Of a stretch of 9,763 bases of DNA, positions 1 through 6,018 are shown one piece after another. The DNA lies in contig CAYXRK010000182.1 in NCBI GenBank assembly GCA_964467615.1, positions 1 to 9,763 of the forward strand, read 5' to 3'. A program made the translations under genes and the position numbers. The notes beneath the pieces were generated by a model that ran no database searches, had not been told where the DNA came from, and saw nothing but the letters and a program-made list of their open reading frames with translations. Position 1 is the stretch's first letter. Each line of letters opens with the position of its first letter. The stretch comes from CAYXRK01 sp964467615 (GTDB taxonomy: Bacteria; Hydrogenedentota; Hydrogenedentia; Hydrogenedentales; GCA-2746185).

Positions 1-1410
1 GAATCGCACGGGGCGATCAATCGAGGCGATGATGACCAACGCGTCGAGGAACGACGTATGGTTCGCCACGAGCAGCGCGCCGCCCTGCTCCGGCACGTGA
101 TGTTTGCCTCGGACATTCAGTCGATAGATAGTATTGCTCAACACCCACAGGCCAAGGCGCACCACGAACACCGGCAGCACGAAAGAGATATACAAGCCGG
201 TCGCGAGCGTAAGCGCCGCGGTGATCAGGAACGTCAGGTACGGCCCAATATGCAGCATGCCCAACAACATGAACAGGCCGCTCGCCGCGAGGATGCCGAC
301 GGAGCTGAGCATGTTGCTCGTCGCCATGATCCCGCCCTTCATCTCGGCCGGGCTGCGCTGTTGCAGCGTCGCCGCCAAGGGCACGAAGAAAACCCCCGCG
401 AAGAACCCGAGCCCGAACAACAGGATCCGGATCGCTGGTATTTCAAATCCCTGGATGCCCAGCAACGCCGAGAACAGCGTCATCCCAAACGCGCCAAGCG
501 GAATCAACCCGACTTCGATCTTGTCGCGCGAAAGAAATCCCGCGGACAGCGAGCCCAACGCGGTCCCCAACGCAAGCACCGCCTGCAATACACTTTGCTG
601 CGTTTCGGTGAGGTGCAATTCCAAACGGCCCAACGAAAGAATGTTTTGTTGCAACAAAACGCCGGCGAACCAAAAGAACGTCCATCCCAAGACCGTGAGA
701 AATAGCCATTTGTCGCGATGGAACACACGGAAATGCTCGGGCAAATTGTCAAACGGATTGAGCGTCAGTTTCTTGCCCGGGTCCGCGGCCGGCGGACACG
801 AAATCCGCGTCGAGGATATAATTCCCGCCAGCGCGAGCACCATCAGAATCACTGAGACGAGATGGATCTGGTCAGCCTTATTTAGGAATTCGAACAACGG
901 CCCCGCTACCGCCGTGCCCGAGATAATGGCGACGGTCGTCCCCATTTGCATGATGCCATTGCCCCACGAGAGGCGGGAGTCCGGGAGGATTTCCGGCAAG
1001 ATGCCGTACTTCGCGGGGCTGAACATCGCGCTTTGCGTCGAGAGAAGGAACCAGATCGCCCATAGGAAATAGACGTTGTTCGACAGCAACCCCGCCAGAC
1101 CCAGCGAAACTATCGCGAGCTCGAGGACCTTCGTCGCGAACGCCACCCGTTGCTTGCTAAAGCGGTCCGACAGCGCCCCGAAGATTCCTGGAAATATGAT
1201 GTAGGGCAGCGAGAACAAAGCGCCCGAAAGCCCCATCACCAACCCAGTGCGTTCCAAGTCGCTTCCCGCGTCGCCATTGATCGACGTGCGGAGCAGGAAG
1301 TAAATCAAGACCCATCGGAATAAATTGTCGCTGAAGGCGCCCTGAAACTGCGTGACGATGAGCGCCCAGAATCCGCCGCGATAGCGGCCCTTGTCGAGAG
1401 TCGTGGCCAT
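1..1410 (-). CDS. LplT-like MFS transporter fused to PlsC acyltransferase domain (partial, runs off left edge)
   Basis: From the ATG at 1410 the frame is open for 470 codons to base 1, so the C-terminus is missing. Residues ~12-420 carry about twelve hydrophobic segments of an MFS transporter, with the loop 2-3 motif 'GALSDRFSKQR' (78-88) and 'FSPAKYGILPE' (130-140), a signature I associate with lysophospholipid transporters of the LplT type. After residue ~425 a PlsC domain begins with the acyltransferase catalytic box NHTSFLD (450-456; H451 and D456 of HX4D). LplT flips lysophospholipids across the inner membrane and PlsC-type enzymes reacylate them, so the fusion would couple uptake and repair of membrane lipids. 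Such fusions are known, some with a further acyl-ACP synthetase domain as in Aas; whether one follows here is outside the window. The gene starts 18 bp after marR, with a weak GAGG ribosome site, and is probably co-transcribed with it. The family call is firm; the substrate is inferred. Confidence 0.9.
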   Translation of the reverse strand, partial: MATTLDKGRYRGGFWALIVTQFQGAFSDNLFRWVLIYFLLRTSINGDAGSDLERTGLVMGLSGALFSLPYIIFPGIFGALSDRFSKQRVAFATKVLELAIVSLGLAGLLSNNVYFLWAIWFLLSTQSAMFSPAKYGILPEILPDSRLSWGNGIMQMGTTVAIISGTAVAGPLFEFLNKADQIHLVSVILMVLALAGIISSTRISCPPAADPGKKLTLNPFDNLPEHFRVFHRDKWLFLTVLGWTFFWFAGVLLQQNILSLGRLELHLTETQQSVLQAVLALGTALGSLSAGFLSRDKIEVGLIPLGAFGMTLFSALLGIQGFEIPAIRILLFGLGFFAGVFFVPLAATLQQRSPAEMKGGIMATSNMLSSVGILAASGLFMLLGMLHIGPYLTFLITAALTLATGLYISFVLPVFVVRLGLWVLSNTIYRLNVRGKHHVPEQGGALLVANHTSFLDALVIIASIDRPVRF

Positions 1411-1428
1411 GGCTTTGCCTCAGTTCCC

Positions 1429-1890
1429 TTAGCGCAATCGCGCCCGGGTCTTCTCCAACAGTTCGATGATATGTTTACAGTCGTGGATCGTCAGGTCGGC
1501 CAGGACGGCGTGAATCGCCTCCCGGTACGTCGGCTCTACGTCGTTCACCAACACGAGTCCCTTGGGCGTCAGTGCCACGTGGTGAATGCGCCGGTTCTCC
1601 GCTACCTTGTGGCGCGCGACCAGGCCTTTCACCTCGAGCTTGTCCAACACAGATGTGATGCTCGCGCGGGTCACTACAAGCCGCTTGCCGAGTTGAACTT
1701 GTGTTACGTCTCCCTCACTGAACTTGAGCGAGAAAAGGACATTGAACTGCGCCTCGGTCAGCCCGGAACGGCGGAACAGCGACGCCGCGCGATGGGACAG
1801 CAAGGTCGCCGTCCGCACCACGTTGAGCACCGCCTCGTGCCGGATGTCCTTGAAAGGGTTTTGCAACCCGAGTTCTTGCTGCAGGCCCAT
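1429..1890 (-). CDS. MarR-family transcriptional regulator
   Basis: A 153-residue protein of typical MarR length. Residues ~45-110 form the winged helix: helix 'LTEAQFNVLFSL' (44-55), recognition-helix region 'VTRASITSVLDKLEVKGLV' (73-91), then the wing with 'ENRRIHHVALT' (98-108), close to the family's DxR wing motif. The flanking N- and C-terminal helices would form the dimer interface. The ATG at 1890 is preceded by AGGAG at 1900-1904, nine bases away, which decides the start. It heads an operon with the LplT/PlsC fusion gene. MarR proteins usually repress their own operon and release DNA when a small phenolic, lipophilic or oxidising ligand binds; a palindrome inside its own promoter fits this. 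The ligand cannot be read from the sequence; a fatty acid or membrane-active compound is only a guess from the neighbour. Confidence 0.93.
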   Translation of the reverse strand: MGLQQELGLQNPFKDIRHEAVLNVVRTATLLSHRAASLFRRSGLTEAQFNVLFSLKFSEGDVTQVQLGKRLVVTRASITSVLDKLEVKGLVARHKVAENRRIHHVALTPKGLVLVNDVEPTYREAIHAVLADLTIHDCKHIIELLEKTRARLR

Positions 1891-1899
1891 TGGCCCCGT

Positions 1900-1904
1900 C
1901 TCCT
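1900..1904 (-). promoter_or_regulatory. Ribosome binding site of marR
   Basis: AGGAG on the minus strand, nine bases upstream of the ATG at 1890. This is one of the clearest Shine-Dalgarno sites in the window and supports the chosen start. Confidence 0.75.
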
Positions 1905-1920
1905 AATAACGACTGCGAAG

Positions 1921-1950
1921 ATTGTATCATATCTAACAGTTAGAAGTCAA
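1921..1950 (-). promoter_or_regulatory. Sigma-70-type promoter of the marR operon
   Basis: On the minus strand a -35 box TTGACT (1945-1950) and a -10 box TACAAT (1921-1926) are separated by 18 bp. Both boxes are near consensus. The predicted start of transcription is about 1914, giving a leader of roughly 24 bases before marR. This is the best-matching promoter in the window. Its spacer holds the palindrome described separately. Confidence 0.7.
1932..1944. promoter_or_regulatory. Candidate MarR operator palindrome
   Basis: TCTAACAGTTAGA is a perfect inverted repeat of two 6-bp half sites around one central base. It abuts the -35 box and fills most of the -35/-10 spacer of the marR promoter. 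MarR dimers typically bind short, AT-rich inverted repeats that overlap the promoter, so a protein bound here would block RNA polymerase. The position and symmetry are seen directly; binding by this MarR is inferred. Confidence 0.6.
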
Positions 1951-1979
1951 GCAATAATTCGGCTCCGCCACTGGGCCTC

Positions 1980-2009
1980 TTGATAGAATTCAGCCCTATC
2001 TCCTACTAT
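1980..2009 (+). promoter_or_regulatory. Candidate promoter of the pseudopilin gene
   Basis: TTGATA (1980-1985) and TACTAT (2004-2009) are spaced 18 bp apart, an acceptable sigma-70-like pair. Initiation would fall near 2016, leaving a leader of about 17 bases before the ATG at 2033. It diverges from the marR promoter, whose -35 box lies 30 bp away. No match for a strong Shine-Dalgarno site is visible before the ATG. Confidence 0.45.
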
Positions 2010-2032
2010 GCCCGAAATATTGCTGCGGTTTC

Positions 2033-2713
2033 ATGGTTTTCTTCAAATATTTATGCGATTCCACCCGATCCCGCTCAGTTAGACCATCGAGCCGGGCCAA
2101 TGGGTCTCACGCCTTTTCTCTAATCGAGCTGCTTATCGTCATTGCGATCATCGGAATTCTTATGTCGATGTACCTGGCGGTATTCGGAAAGGTGCGGCAG
2201 AAGGTGAATACGGTCGTCGCGCAGGAGGGGCTACATCAACAGAAGGTTTCGACGATGGCCGATATCGGGCCGAGTTTGAAGTTGGCGACGAAGGCGCAGT
2301 GTCGCGCCGCGTACCGCGTCGCGATCGGCAAGGATCAATACGTGTCGCGTGTGAACTATTGGGTGACTACCGATGAGGAGTTTCGCGCCTATTACCACGC
2401 GCTCCTCGATCCCAAGAACGACGAAGAGCCTGAGTTTGAAGGGAATCGTTTACTCGCTGTCGACCCCGCCACCGGAAACGAACACCGGCTGCTTCCCGTC
2501 AGCGCCGCGATCATGAACAAACCAACGTATGGGTTCCTCCCAGTGGCGTGGGAGTTCTACTCGACACATCCGGAAGACATGAACCGCGGGGACTACAAAT
2601 TGGAAGTCCTGTACGCGGACGGCCGCATCGTCCTTATCGCGCCGCCGAACGAATTTCCGTTTTCCCAGGTCGTCGCCGAACTGTCACACGAATTCATGAA
2701 GAACGCCGGCTGA
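2033..2713 (+). CDS. Prepilin-like protein with type IV pilin N-terminal methylation motif (pseudopilin)
   Basis: A 226-residue protein. After a 27-residue basic leader comes the class III signal HA|FSLIELLIVIAIIGIL: cleavage is expected between Ala27 and Phe28, with the conserved Glu at +5 (E32), followed by a ~24-residue hydrophobic helix (28-51) that anchors or packs pilins. Prepilin peptidase would cut and methylate Phe28. The canonical residue before the cut is Gly; Ala is common in planctomycete-type 'AFTLIELL' proteins. The C-terminal part contains 'VLYADGRIVLI' (192-202), resembling the 'ADGH/R' ending seen in many of those proteins. No other pilus or type II secretion gene is near, so it stands alone. 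The start is the only in-frame ATG ahead of the motif, but no clear ribosome site supports it. Substrate or structure formed is unknown. Confidence 0.82.
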   Translation: MVFFKYLCDSTRSRSVRPSSRANGSHAFSLIELLIVIAIIGILMSMYLAVFGKVRQKVNTVVAQEGLHQQKVSTMADIGPSLKLATKAQCRAAYRVAIGKDQYVSRVNYWVTTDEEFRAYYHALLDPKNDEEPEFEGNRLLAVDPATGNEHRLLPVSAAIMNKPTYGFLPVAWEFYSTHPEDMNRGDYKLEVLYADGRIVLIAPPNEFPFSQVVAELSHEFMKNAG

Positions 2714-2714
2714 A

Positions 2715-2739
2715 ACGGATAGGCGTACGATCTATCCGT
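2715..2739. terminator. Hairpin between convergent genes, possible bidirectional terminator
   Basis: ACGGATAG (2715-2722) pairs perfectly with CTATCCGT (2732-2739) around a 9-base loop. It starts just after the pseudopilin stop and overlaps the TatA/B stop codon at 2732-2734. No long U-run follows in either direction (only TTT on the minus strand), so efficiency as an intrinsic terminator is doubtful. Confidence 0.45.
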
Positions 2740-3259
2740 CGAGTCTTTCCGGCTGCGTTGCAGGCCCGGTATTTGAAGGAGTGTCCGCTGGCTTTTCTAC
2801 GCCGGACGCCTTCGCATCAGCCGGAGGGGCCCAATCGGATACCTCGTGGCCGGCGGCCTTTTTCTCCTGACCGGCGAAAGAACCATAACTGAACGTTCCG
2901 TCGACGGTCGGGCCTTCCGGTTCGGGATTGTAACCCTCGTAGGGATCCGGTTCTTTCCCCGCTTCGCTGACTTTCGCGGAACTTCCGTTGCCGTTGTTCG
3001 CGGTGGATTTTTCGTCGTCCCCCGCCGAGGCCCATTTCTCGATATAGTCCTCGGGGTTCAGGCGCTGAAGCTGGTTCATTTCCTTCTTGAGGGGATTGAA
3101 TTCCTTCGCGATGTCGGTCTTCGCCTCGTTCATAAATCCGCGAAACTCACGCACCATCTTGGCCGCGATCTTTGCGAATTCCGGAAACTTCTCCGGCCCG
3201 ATGACGACGAGCGCAATGCCGGCGAACATCAGCAATTCCGTCATTCCGATGCTGCCCAC
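2732..3259 (-). CDS. tatB: Twin-arginine translocase TatA/TatB-family subunit
   Basis: 175 residues. The N-terminus 'MGSIGMTELLMFAGIALVV' is the short periplasmic tip and membrane helix, followed by the hinge 'GPEKFPE' (21-27) and a charged amphipathic helix (~24-65), the TatA/B architecture. The hinge has GP where TatA usually has FG, and the protein is longer than typical TatA (~60-90 residues), so I favour TatB, which hands substrates from TatC to the pore. The remaining ~100 residues are acidic, rich in Gly, Pro, Ser and Glu, and look disordered. The start is GTG at 3259, three bases after the tatC stop; it gives the family-like 'MGxxGxxELL' beginning. An ATG at 3244 is the alternative. 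The gene is translationally linked to tatC; the usual order is tatA/B before tatC, here reversed. Confidence 0.9.
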   Translation of the reverse strand: MGSIGMTELLMFAGIALVVIGPEKFPEFAKIAAKMVREFRGFMNEAKTDIAKEFNPLKKEMNQLQRLNPEDYIEKWASAGDDEKSTANNGNGSSAKVSEAGKEPDPYEGYNPEPEGPTVDGTFSYGSFAGQEKKAAGHEVSDWAPPADAKASGVEKPADTPSNTGPATQPERLDG

Positions 3260-3262
3260 GGT

Positions 3263-4135
3263 CTAGGCCCCCGCTTCGGCCGCGCGCCGCTTCTTCAAGC
3301 GGACAATCATGTACGACATCCAAATGCTCACTTCGTAGAGCAACACGAGCGGCATTCCCATGACCAACATGCTGAACGGATCCGGCGGCGTCAGGACCAT
3401 GGCGAGCGCGAACAGACCAACGATCGCCATCTTCCGATAGGCCTTGAGCGTGTCGGGAGAAAGTATGTCCATGTACACCAGCGCCAGCACCACCATCGGA
3501 AACTGAAACGCCGCGGCAAATCCGAGGAAGCACTTGAGCAACAACGATAGCGTCTCGTTCATTCGAAAACTGAACTCGACAAAGTCCGGCGCGAACGAGG
3601 CCAAATAGGGCAACACGAACGGGAACACGCCCCAGTACGCCAAGGAGACCCCGGCAATGGCGAGGCCCGTGCATCCCGAAATGCAGATGGTAATCGCCTT
3701 CTTCTCGCGGTCGTTGAGCCCTGGAAATATGAAGCCGCGAATTTGGTGGAGTACGAACGGGAGCGCGAAGAGCAAGCCGGCCCACGCGGCGATTTTCATT
3801 TTCACCAGCATCGGCTCGAGCGGATTCAGCACCACCCAGGGAATCGCTTCGCCGCGCGAACTCGTGACCACTGTCTCCGCGCCCTCGACGACTGTTGCCG
3901 CGGAGGTTTCCGGTACGACATAGATCAAGGGCGCGGCCAACAGCTCGATCAGTTGGTTTGAAAATATATACGCCAGGATAATGCCGGCGCCCGCGGCCCA
4001 CAGCGAACGAATAATCCGAATGCGCAATTCACCCAGGTGCTCGGTGAACGTCATTCGACCTTCCGGATCGCTGGCGGATTTTCCGTTCGTCCGGTCTATC
4101 GGCAAAGGTTCGGGTTTGGTGGTCTGAGTGGCCAT
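3263..4135 (-). CDS. tatC: Sec-independent protein translocase TatC
   Basis: 290 residues, inner-membrane receptor for twin-arginine signal peptides. A ~27-residue hydrophilic cytoplasmic N-terminus precedes 'FTEHLGELRIRI' (30-41), whose Glu36 lies in the conserved signal-binding region. Six hydrophobic segments follow, with 'LNPLEPMLVKMK' (103-114), 'FIFPGLNDREK' (135-145) and the hallmark 'TPPDPFSMLVMGMPLVLLYE' (249-268). The first periplasmic loop (about 72-100) is longer than in E. coli TatC by roughly 20 residues. The ATG at 4135 is well placed for the motif, though no good ribosome site is visible. It is followed immediately by the TatA/B gene, making a minimal Tat pair; another TatA could be elsewhere in the genome. 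Family assignment is secure. Confidence 0.97.
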   Translation of the reverse strand: MATQTTKPEPLPIDRTNGKSASDPEGRMTFTEHLGELRIRIIRSLWAAGAGIILAYIFSNQLIELLAAPLIYVVPETSAATVVEGAETVVTSSRGEAIPWVVLNPLEPMLVKMKIAAWAGLLFALPFVLHQIRGFIFPGLNDREKKAITICISGCTGLAIAGVSLAYWGVFPFVLPYLASFAPDFVEFSFRMNETLSLLLKCFLGFAAAFQFPMVVLALVYMDILSPDTLKAYRKMAIVGLFALAMVLTPPDPFSMLVMGMPLVLLYEVSIWMSYMIVRLKKRRAAEAGA

Positions 4136-4252
4136 GCTATGGGGATATACACGAACGATTCAGGCCGGGTTCCGCCGTGGTTGGCGGATTTCCCGCGACA
4201 ATTCGCGCCGAAATCGGAATTTGTCTCAGCAGAACGGCGCCACTTTGGACAA

Positions 4253-4261
4253 ATGATATCA
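4253..4261 (-). promoter_or_regulatory. Possible extended -10 element upstream of tatC
   Basis: On the minus strand TGATATCAT fits an extended -10 (TGnTATnAT-like), about 118 bases upstream of the tatC ATG. No good -35 is seen 17 bp further up. The 156-bp gap between the TPR gene and tatC (4136-4291) is long enough for a promoter. It also contains a small GC-rich hairpin, TCCGCC/GGCGGA, at 4171-4188. Weak evidence. Confidence 0.25.
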
Positions 4262-4291
4262 CAATTTAACTCGGTTCGCCTTTTGCACGCG

Positions 4292-4741
4292 CTACCAGAG
4301 GATCGAGTACCACGCCACAAACGCCGCTACGACGAACGCGGCAACAGCTACTATCCTGATGAGCGGGTGCATCTCGGAGGAATTCCGCCGTTTGACTGGT
4401 GCGGACGCATCGTCGATCGCGAGATCGAGGGACTCGAACGAGAAATGCTCCTCTTCCACGCCCGGGGTCGCCGGTCCGTCGGTTGCATCGTGCAAAATCC
4501 GATTTCGTAATTCCGTGGCGCGGTCATAGTCGAACCGATCGACGATGTTATTGCAAATGTGTAGTGCTTCTTCGCGCCGCCCGAGTTTTGATAAACACCG
4601 CGCGATCGGGAACATAATGTTCTTGCGGTTTGGAAACCGCGCGTCGAGGTCCGTGAGCAAGTCGAGCGAGGCTGCAAAGCGCCCCTCGCGATAGAGGCGG
4701 TCTGCCTCGTTGAATCGCATTTCCGCGGAAGTCTTGTCCAT
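4292..4741 (-). CDS. Small TPR protein with C-terminal membrane anchor, function unknown
   Basis: From the ATG at 4741 the protein has 149 residues. Its first ~70 residues hold two tetratricopeptide-like helix pairs ('FNEADRLYREGRFAASLDLL' and 'ARCLSKLGRREEALHICNNI'), a protein-interaction fold. An acidic linker follows, then a basic 'PVKRR' patch and a C-terminal hydrophobic helix 'IVAVAAFVVAAFVAWYSILW' that ends at the last residue. This suggests a tail-anchored inner-membrane protein with the TPR part in the cytoplasm. The frame extends upstream to a TTG at 4810, but neither start has a convincing ribosome site; I prefer the ATG because the TPR begins right after it. It lies between mtfA and tatC on the same strand with ~155-bp gaps on either side. 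I do not recognise a named family; a link to Tat export is only positional. Confidence 0.7.
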   Translation of the reverse strand: MDKTSAEMRFNEADRLYREGRFAASLDLLTDLDARFPNRKNIMFPIARCLSKLGRREEALHICNNIVDRFDYDRATELRNRILHDATDGPATPGVEEEHFSFESLDLAIDDASAPVKRRNSSEMHPLIRIVAVAAFVVAAFVAWYSILW

Positions 4742-4895
4742 CAGCGAGCGTCGCGTCCCCACTTTAGCGATTCCTGCAAATGCCGGACATTCTAGCGTTT
4801 GAGCGTCCAAGAATCGTCGTTGCGAGTTTCACACGGCTTCCCTGAGATAACAGGGTCCTTGGGTGGAGCGAAGTTGTTCACGAGTTCGAGGACCT

Positions 4896-5711
4896 TTATC
4901 GTCTCGCCGGAGCGGTGAGGGGGTGGCCGGCGGCCTCGAACACGTTGGCCGGGTCTTGGCGGTAGTAGTCTTTCAAGACGCTGTACAGTTCAGCGTGACG
5001 CACGCGGAGTTCGAGAGGGCGCTCGAAGAAGGTCTCGGTTACGACGGCGAAGAATTCGGCCGGGTCTTCCGCGCCGTAGGGGTCGATGAAGGTGCGGCGG
5101 CGGCGGTGGATCATCTGAGTGAAGCGCTCGTATTGCTCGGCGAATATTTCGCCCCAGCGCTCGTTGCCGGACTCGAGCAGCAACGCGGGCCCGCCCTCGG
5201 ACACGCCGTCTTCCTGGTCGAGCTGGTGCGCGAATTCGTGGAGCACGACGTTGTAGCCGTCCGCGGGGCGGCCCGCCCCTATGATCACTTCGTCCCACGC
5301 GAGCACGATGACGCCGAGGTCCCAGGACTCGCCGGAGCGCTCTTCGTCGTCGATGGATACGACGCCGTCCTCGCCTTCGTATTCGAGGTCAACGCCGAAG
5401 ACTTCGGGATATACGACGATGCTGGAGAGGCGGGGATAGTAGTCCGCGGCGTCAGGGAGATTGAGGATGAGAACTGCGGCCTGGACGGCGATCGTGACGC
5501 GGGCTTCGTCGGACAATTTGAAGCCGCCGCAGCCTTCGAAGTGTTTTTCTTCGAGGAGCACTCGGGTGTGGGCGAAGAGCCTACCGCGATCAGCGTCGCG
5601 CAATGCGGCGACGTAGGGAAGCGCGCGGTCGGCGTGCTCGATCCATTCGGCGGGAAATGGCAGATCGCGGAGGCGCGCGCGACGGCGTGATTTGGAGAAG
5701 GGCCAGATCAT
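4896..5711 (-). CDS. mtfA: MtfA-like zinc-dependent peptidase (M90 family)
   Basis: 271 residues from the ATG at 5711, about the length of E. coli MtfA. The start 'MIWPFSKSRRRARLRDLPFP' matches the basic N-terminus usual for the family; the frame extends 14 codons further to a TTG without support. Conserved stretches include 'FEGCGGFKLSDEARVTIAVQ' (58-77), the zinc-binding HEFAH (158-162) within 'VLHEFAHQLD', and 'AEFFAVVTETFFE' (218-230), whose Glu219 is the likely third zinc ligand. In E. coli MtfA is a cytosolic aminopeptidase that also binds and inactivates the glucose repressor Mlc; outside enterobacteria that second role is not assured. It is the first gene of a minus-strand run leading to the TPR and tat genes. 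No Shine-Dalgarno site is visible ahead of the ATG. Confidence 0.93.
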   Translation of the reverse strand: MIWPFSKSRRRARLRDLPFPAEWIEHADRALPYVAALRDADRGRLFAHTRVLLEEKHFEGCGGFKLSDEARVTIAVQAAVLILNLPDAADYYPRLSSIVVYPEVFGVDLEYEGEDGVVSIDDEERSGESWDLGVIVLAWDEVIIGAGRPADGYNVVLHEFAHQLDQEDGVSEGGPALLLESGNERWGEIFAEQYERFTQMIHRRRRTFIDPYGAEDPAEFFAVVTETFFERPLELRVRHAELYSVLKDYYRQDPANVFEAAGHPLTAPARR

Positions 5712-5717
5712 GGGGCG

Positions 5718-5723
5718 AGTATA
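5718..5723 (-). promoter_or_regulatory. Possible -10 box close to mtfA start (leaderless?)
   Basis: TATACT on the minus strand ends six bases before the mtfA ATG, so transcription would start at or beside the A of the start codon. This would give a leaderless mRNA and explain the lack of a ribosome site. No convincing -35 is found 16-18 bp upstream, so the call is tentative. Confidence 0.25.
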
Positions 5724-5916
5724 GCGCAGGCGTGAAGGGGAGAAATCGTTCAAGGTTCAACGAAGGTTCGGGTTTCGGGTAACGGGGTTCAAGGAGATCG
5801 GCAAATGCGTCTTAGTCCACGCGCGGATTCGGGGGACACGAGCGGGTGGAACTATAGAAGTGATGGTCCGCGAATCGATGGTCTGGAAGCGTTGCCGGGG
5901 TCAGGTGCGCAATTGT

Positions 5917-5945
5917 TTGAGGCGCGTACTGCGTACTGGTACCAT
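5917..5945 (+). promoter_or_regulatory. Weak candidate promoter for the bamD-lptE-holA operon
   Basis: TTGAGG (5917-5922) and TACCAT (5940-5945) are spaced 17 bp apart. The -10 matches consensus poorly. It lies about 75 bases upstream of the start at 6019 and ahead of the leader hairpin, so the hairpin would be in the transcript. Confidence 0.3.
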
Positions 5946-5970
5946 CTCGTGTTACACGCCGAGTTCGGGG

Positions 5971-5988
5971 GAATCCGTTCGCGGATTC
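5971..5988 (+). promoter_or_regulatory. Leader hairpin with TTCG loop upstream of bamD
   Basis: GAATCCG (5971-5977) and CGGATTC (5982-5988) form a perfect 7-bp stem around a TTCG tetraloop, closed by G-C. It ends 15 bases before the GAGGAG ribosome site of bamD. It could stabilise the 5' end of the operon mRNA or set translation efficiency. There is no U-run, so it is not an intrinsic terminator. Confidence 0.4.
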
Positions 5989-6003
5989 GGTGTGCCGTCA
6001 CTT

Positions 6004-6009
6004 GAGGAG
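6004..6009 (+). promoter_or_regulatory. Ribosome binding site of bamD
   Basis: GAGGAG nine bases ahead of the ATG at 6019. It selects this ATG over an in-frame upstream ATG at 5860, whose extra 53 residues show no signal peptide or family likeness. Confidence 0.8.
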
Positions 6010-6018
6010 CCGCGAACA

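Larger units (their letters stand above)
5712..6018. other. Divergent intergenic region between mtfA and bamD
   Basis: About 300 bases without a believable gene. It holds the TATACT box near mtfA, a weak plus-strand promoter candidate (5917-5945), a perfect hairpin (5971-5988) and the bamD ribosome site (6004-6009). A 10-base direct repeat GCGGATTCGG occurs at 5823-5832 and 5981-5990, the second copy inside the hairpin. Short open frames here show no protein-like composition. Confidence 0.6.

Noticed and set aside
58..1072. Overlapping plus-strand open frames at the left edge
   Set aside because: They lie opposite the MFS/PlsC fusion gene, which has transmembrane segments and family motifs; their translations are rich in Arg, Gln and Pro or otherwise unlike real proteins.
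3147..4001. Minus-strand open frame of 284 codons overlapping tatC in another frame
   Set aside because: tatC is unmistakable in its own frame; this one is Arg/Gly/His-rich and shares the same DNA.
4840..4855. Small hairpin CCCTG/CAGGG downstream of mtfA
   Set aside because: Only a 5-bp stem and no U-run on the minus strand, so it was not called a terminator.
4863..5690. Long plus-strand open frame (275 codons) opposite mtfA
   Set aside because: The minus-strand frame encodes a clear MtfA with HEFAH and conserved motifs; the opposite frame is a GC-rich shadow with a Val/Glu/Ala-skewed composition and no recognisable fold.
5754..5800. GGTTCAA words suggesting a tRNA T-arm
   Set aside because: No acceptor, D-arm or anticodon stem can be paired around them, so this is not a tRNA gene.
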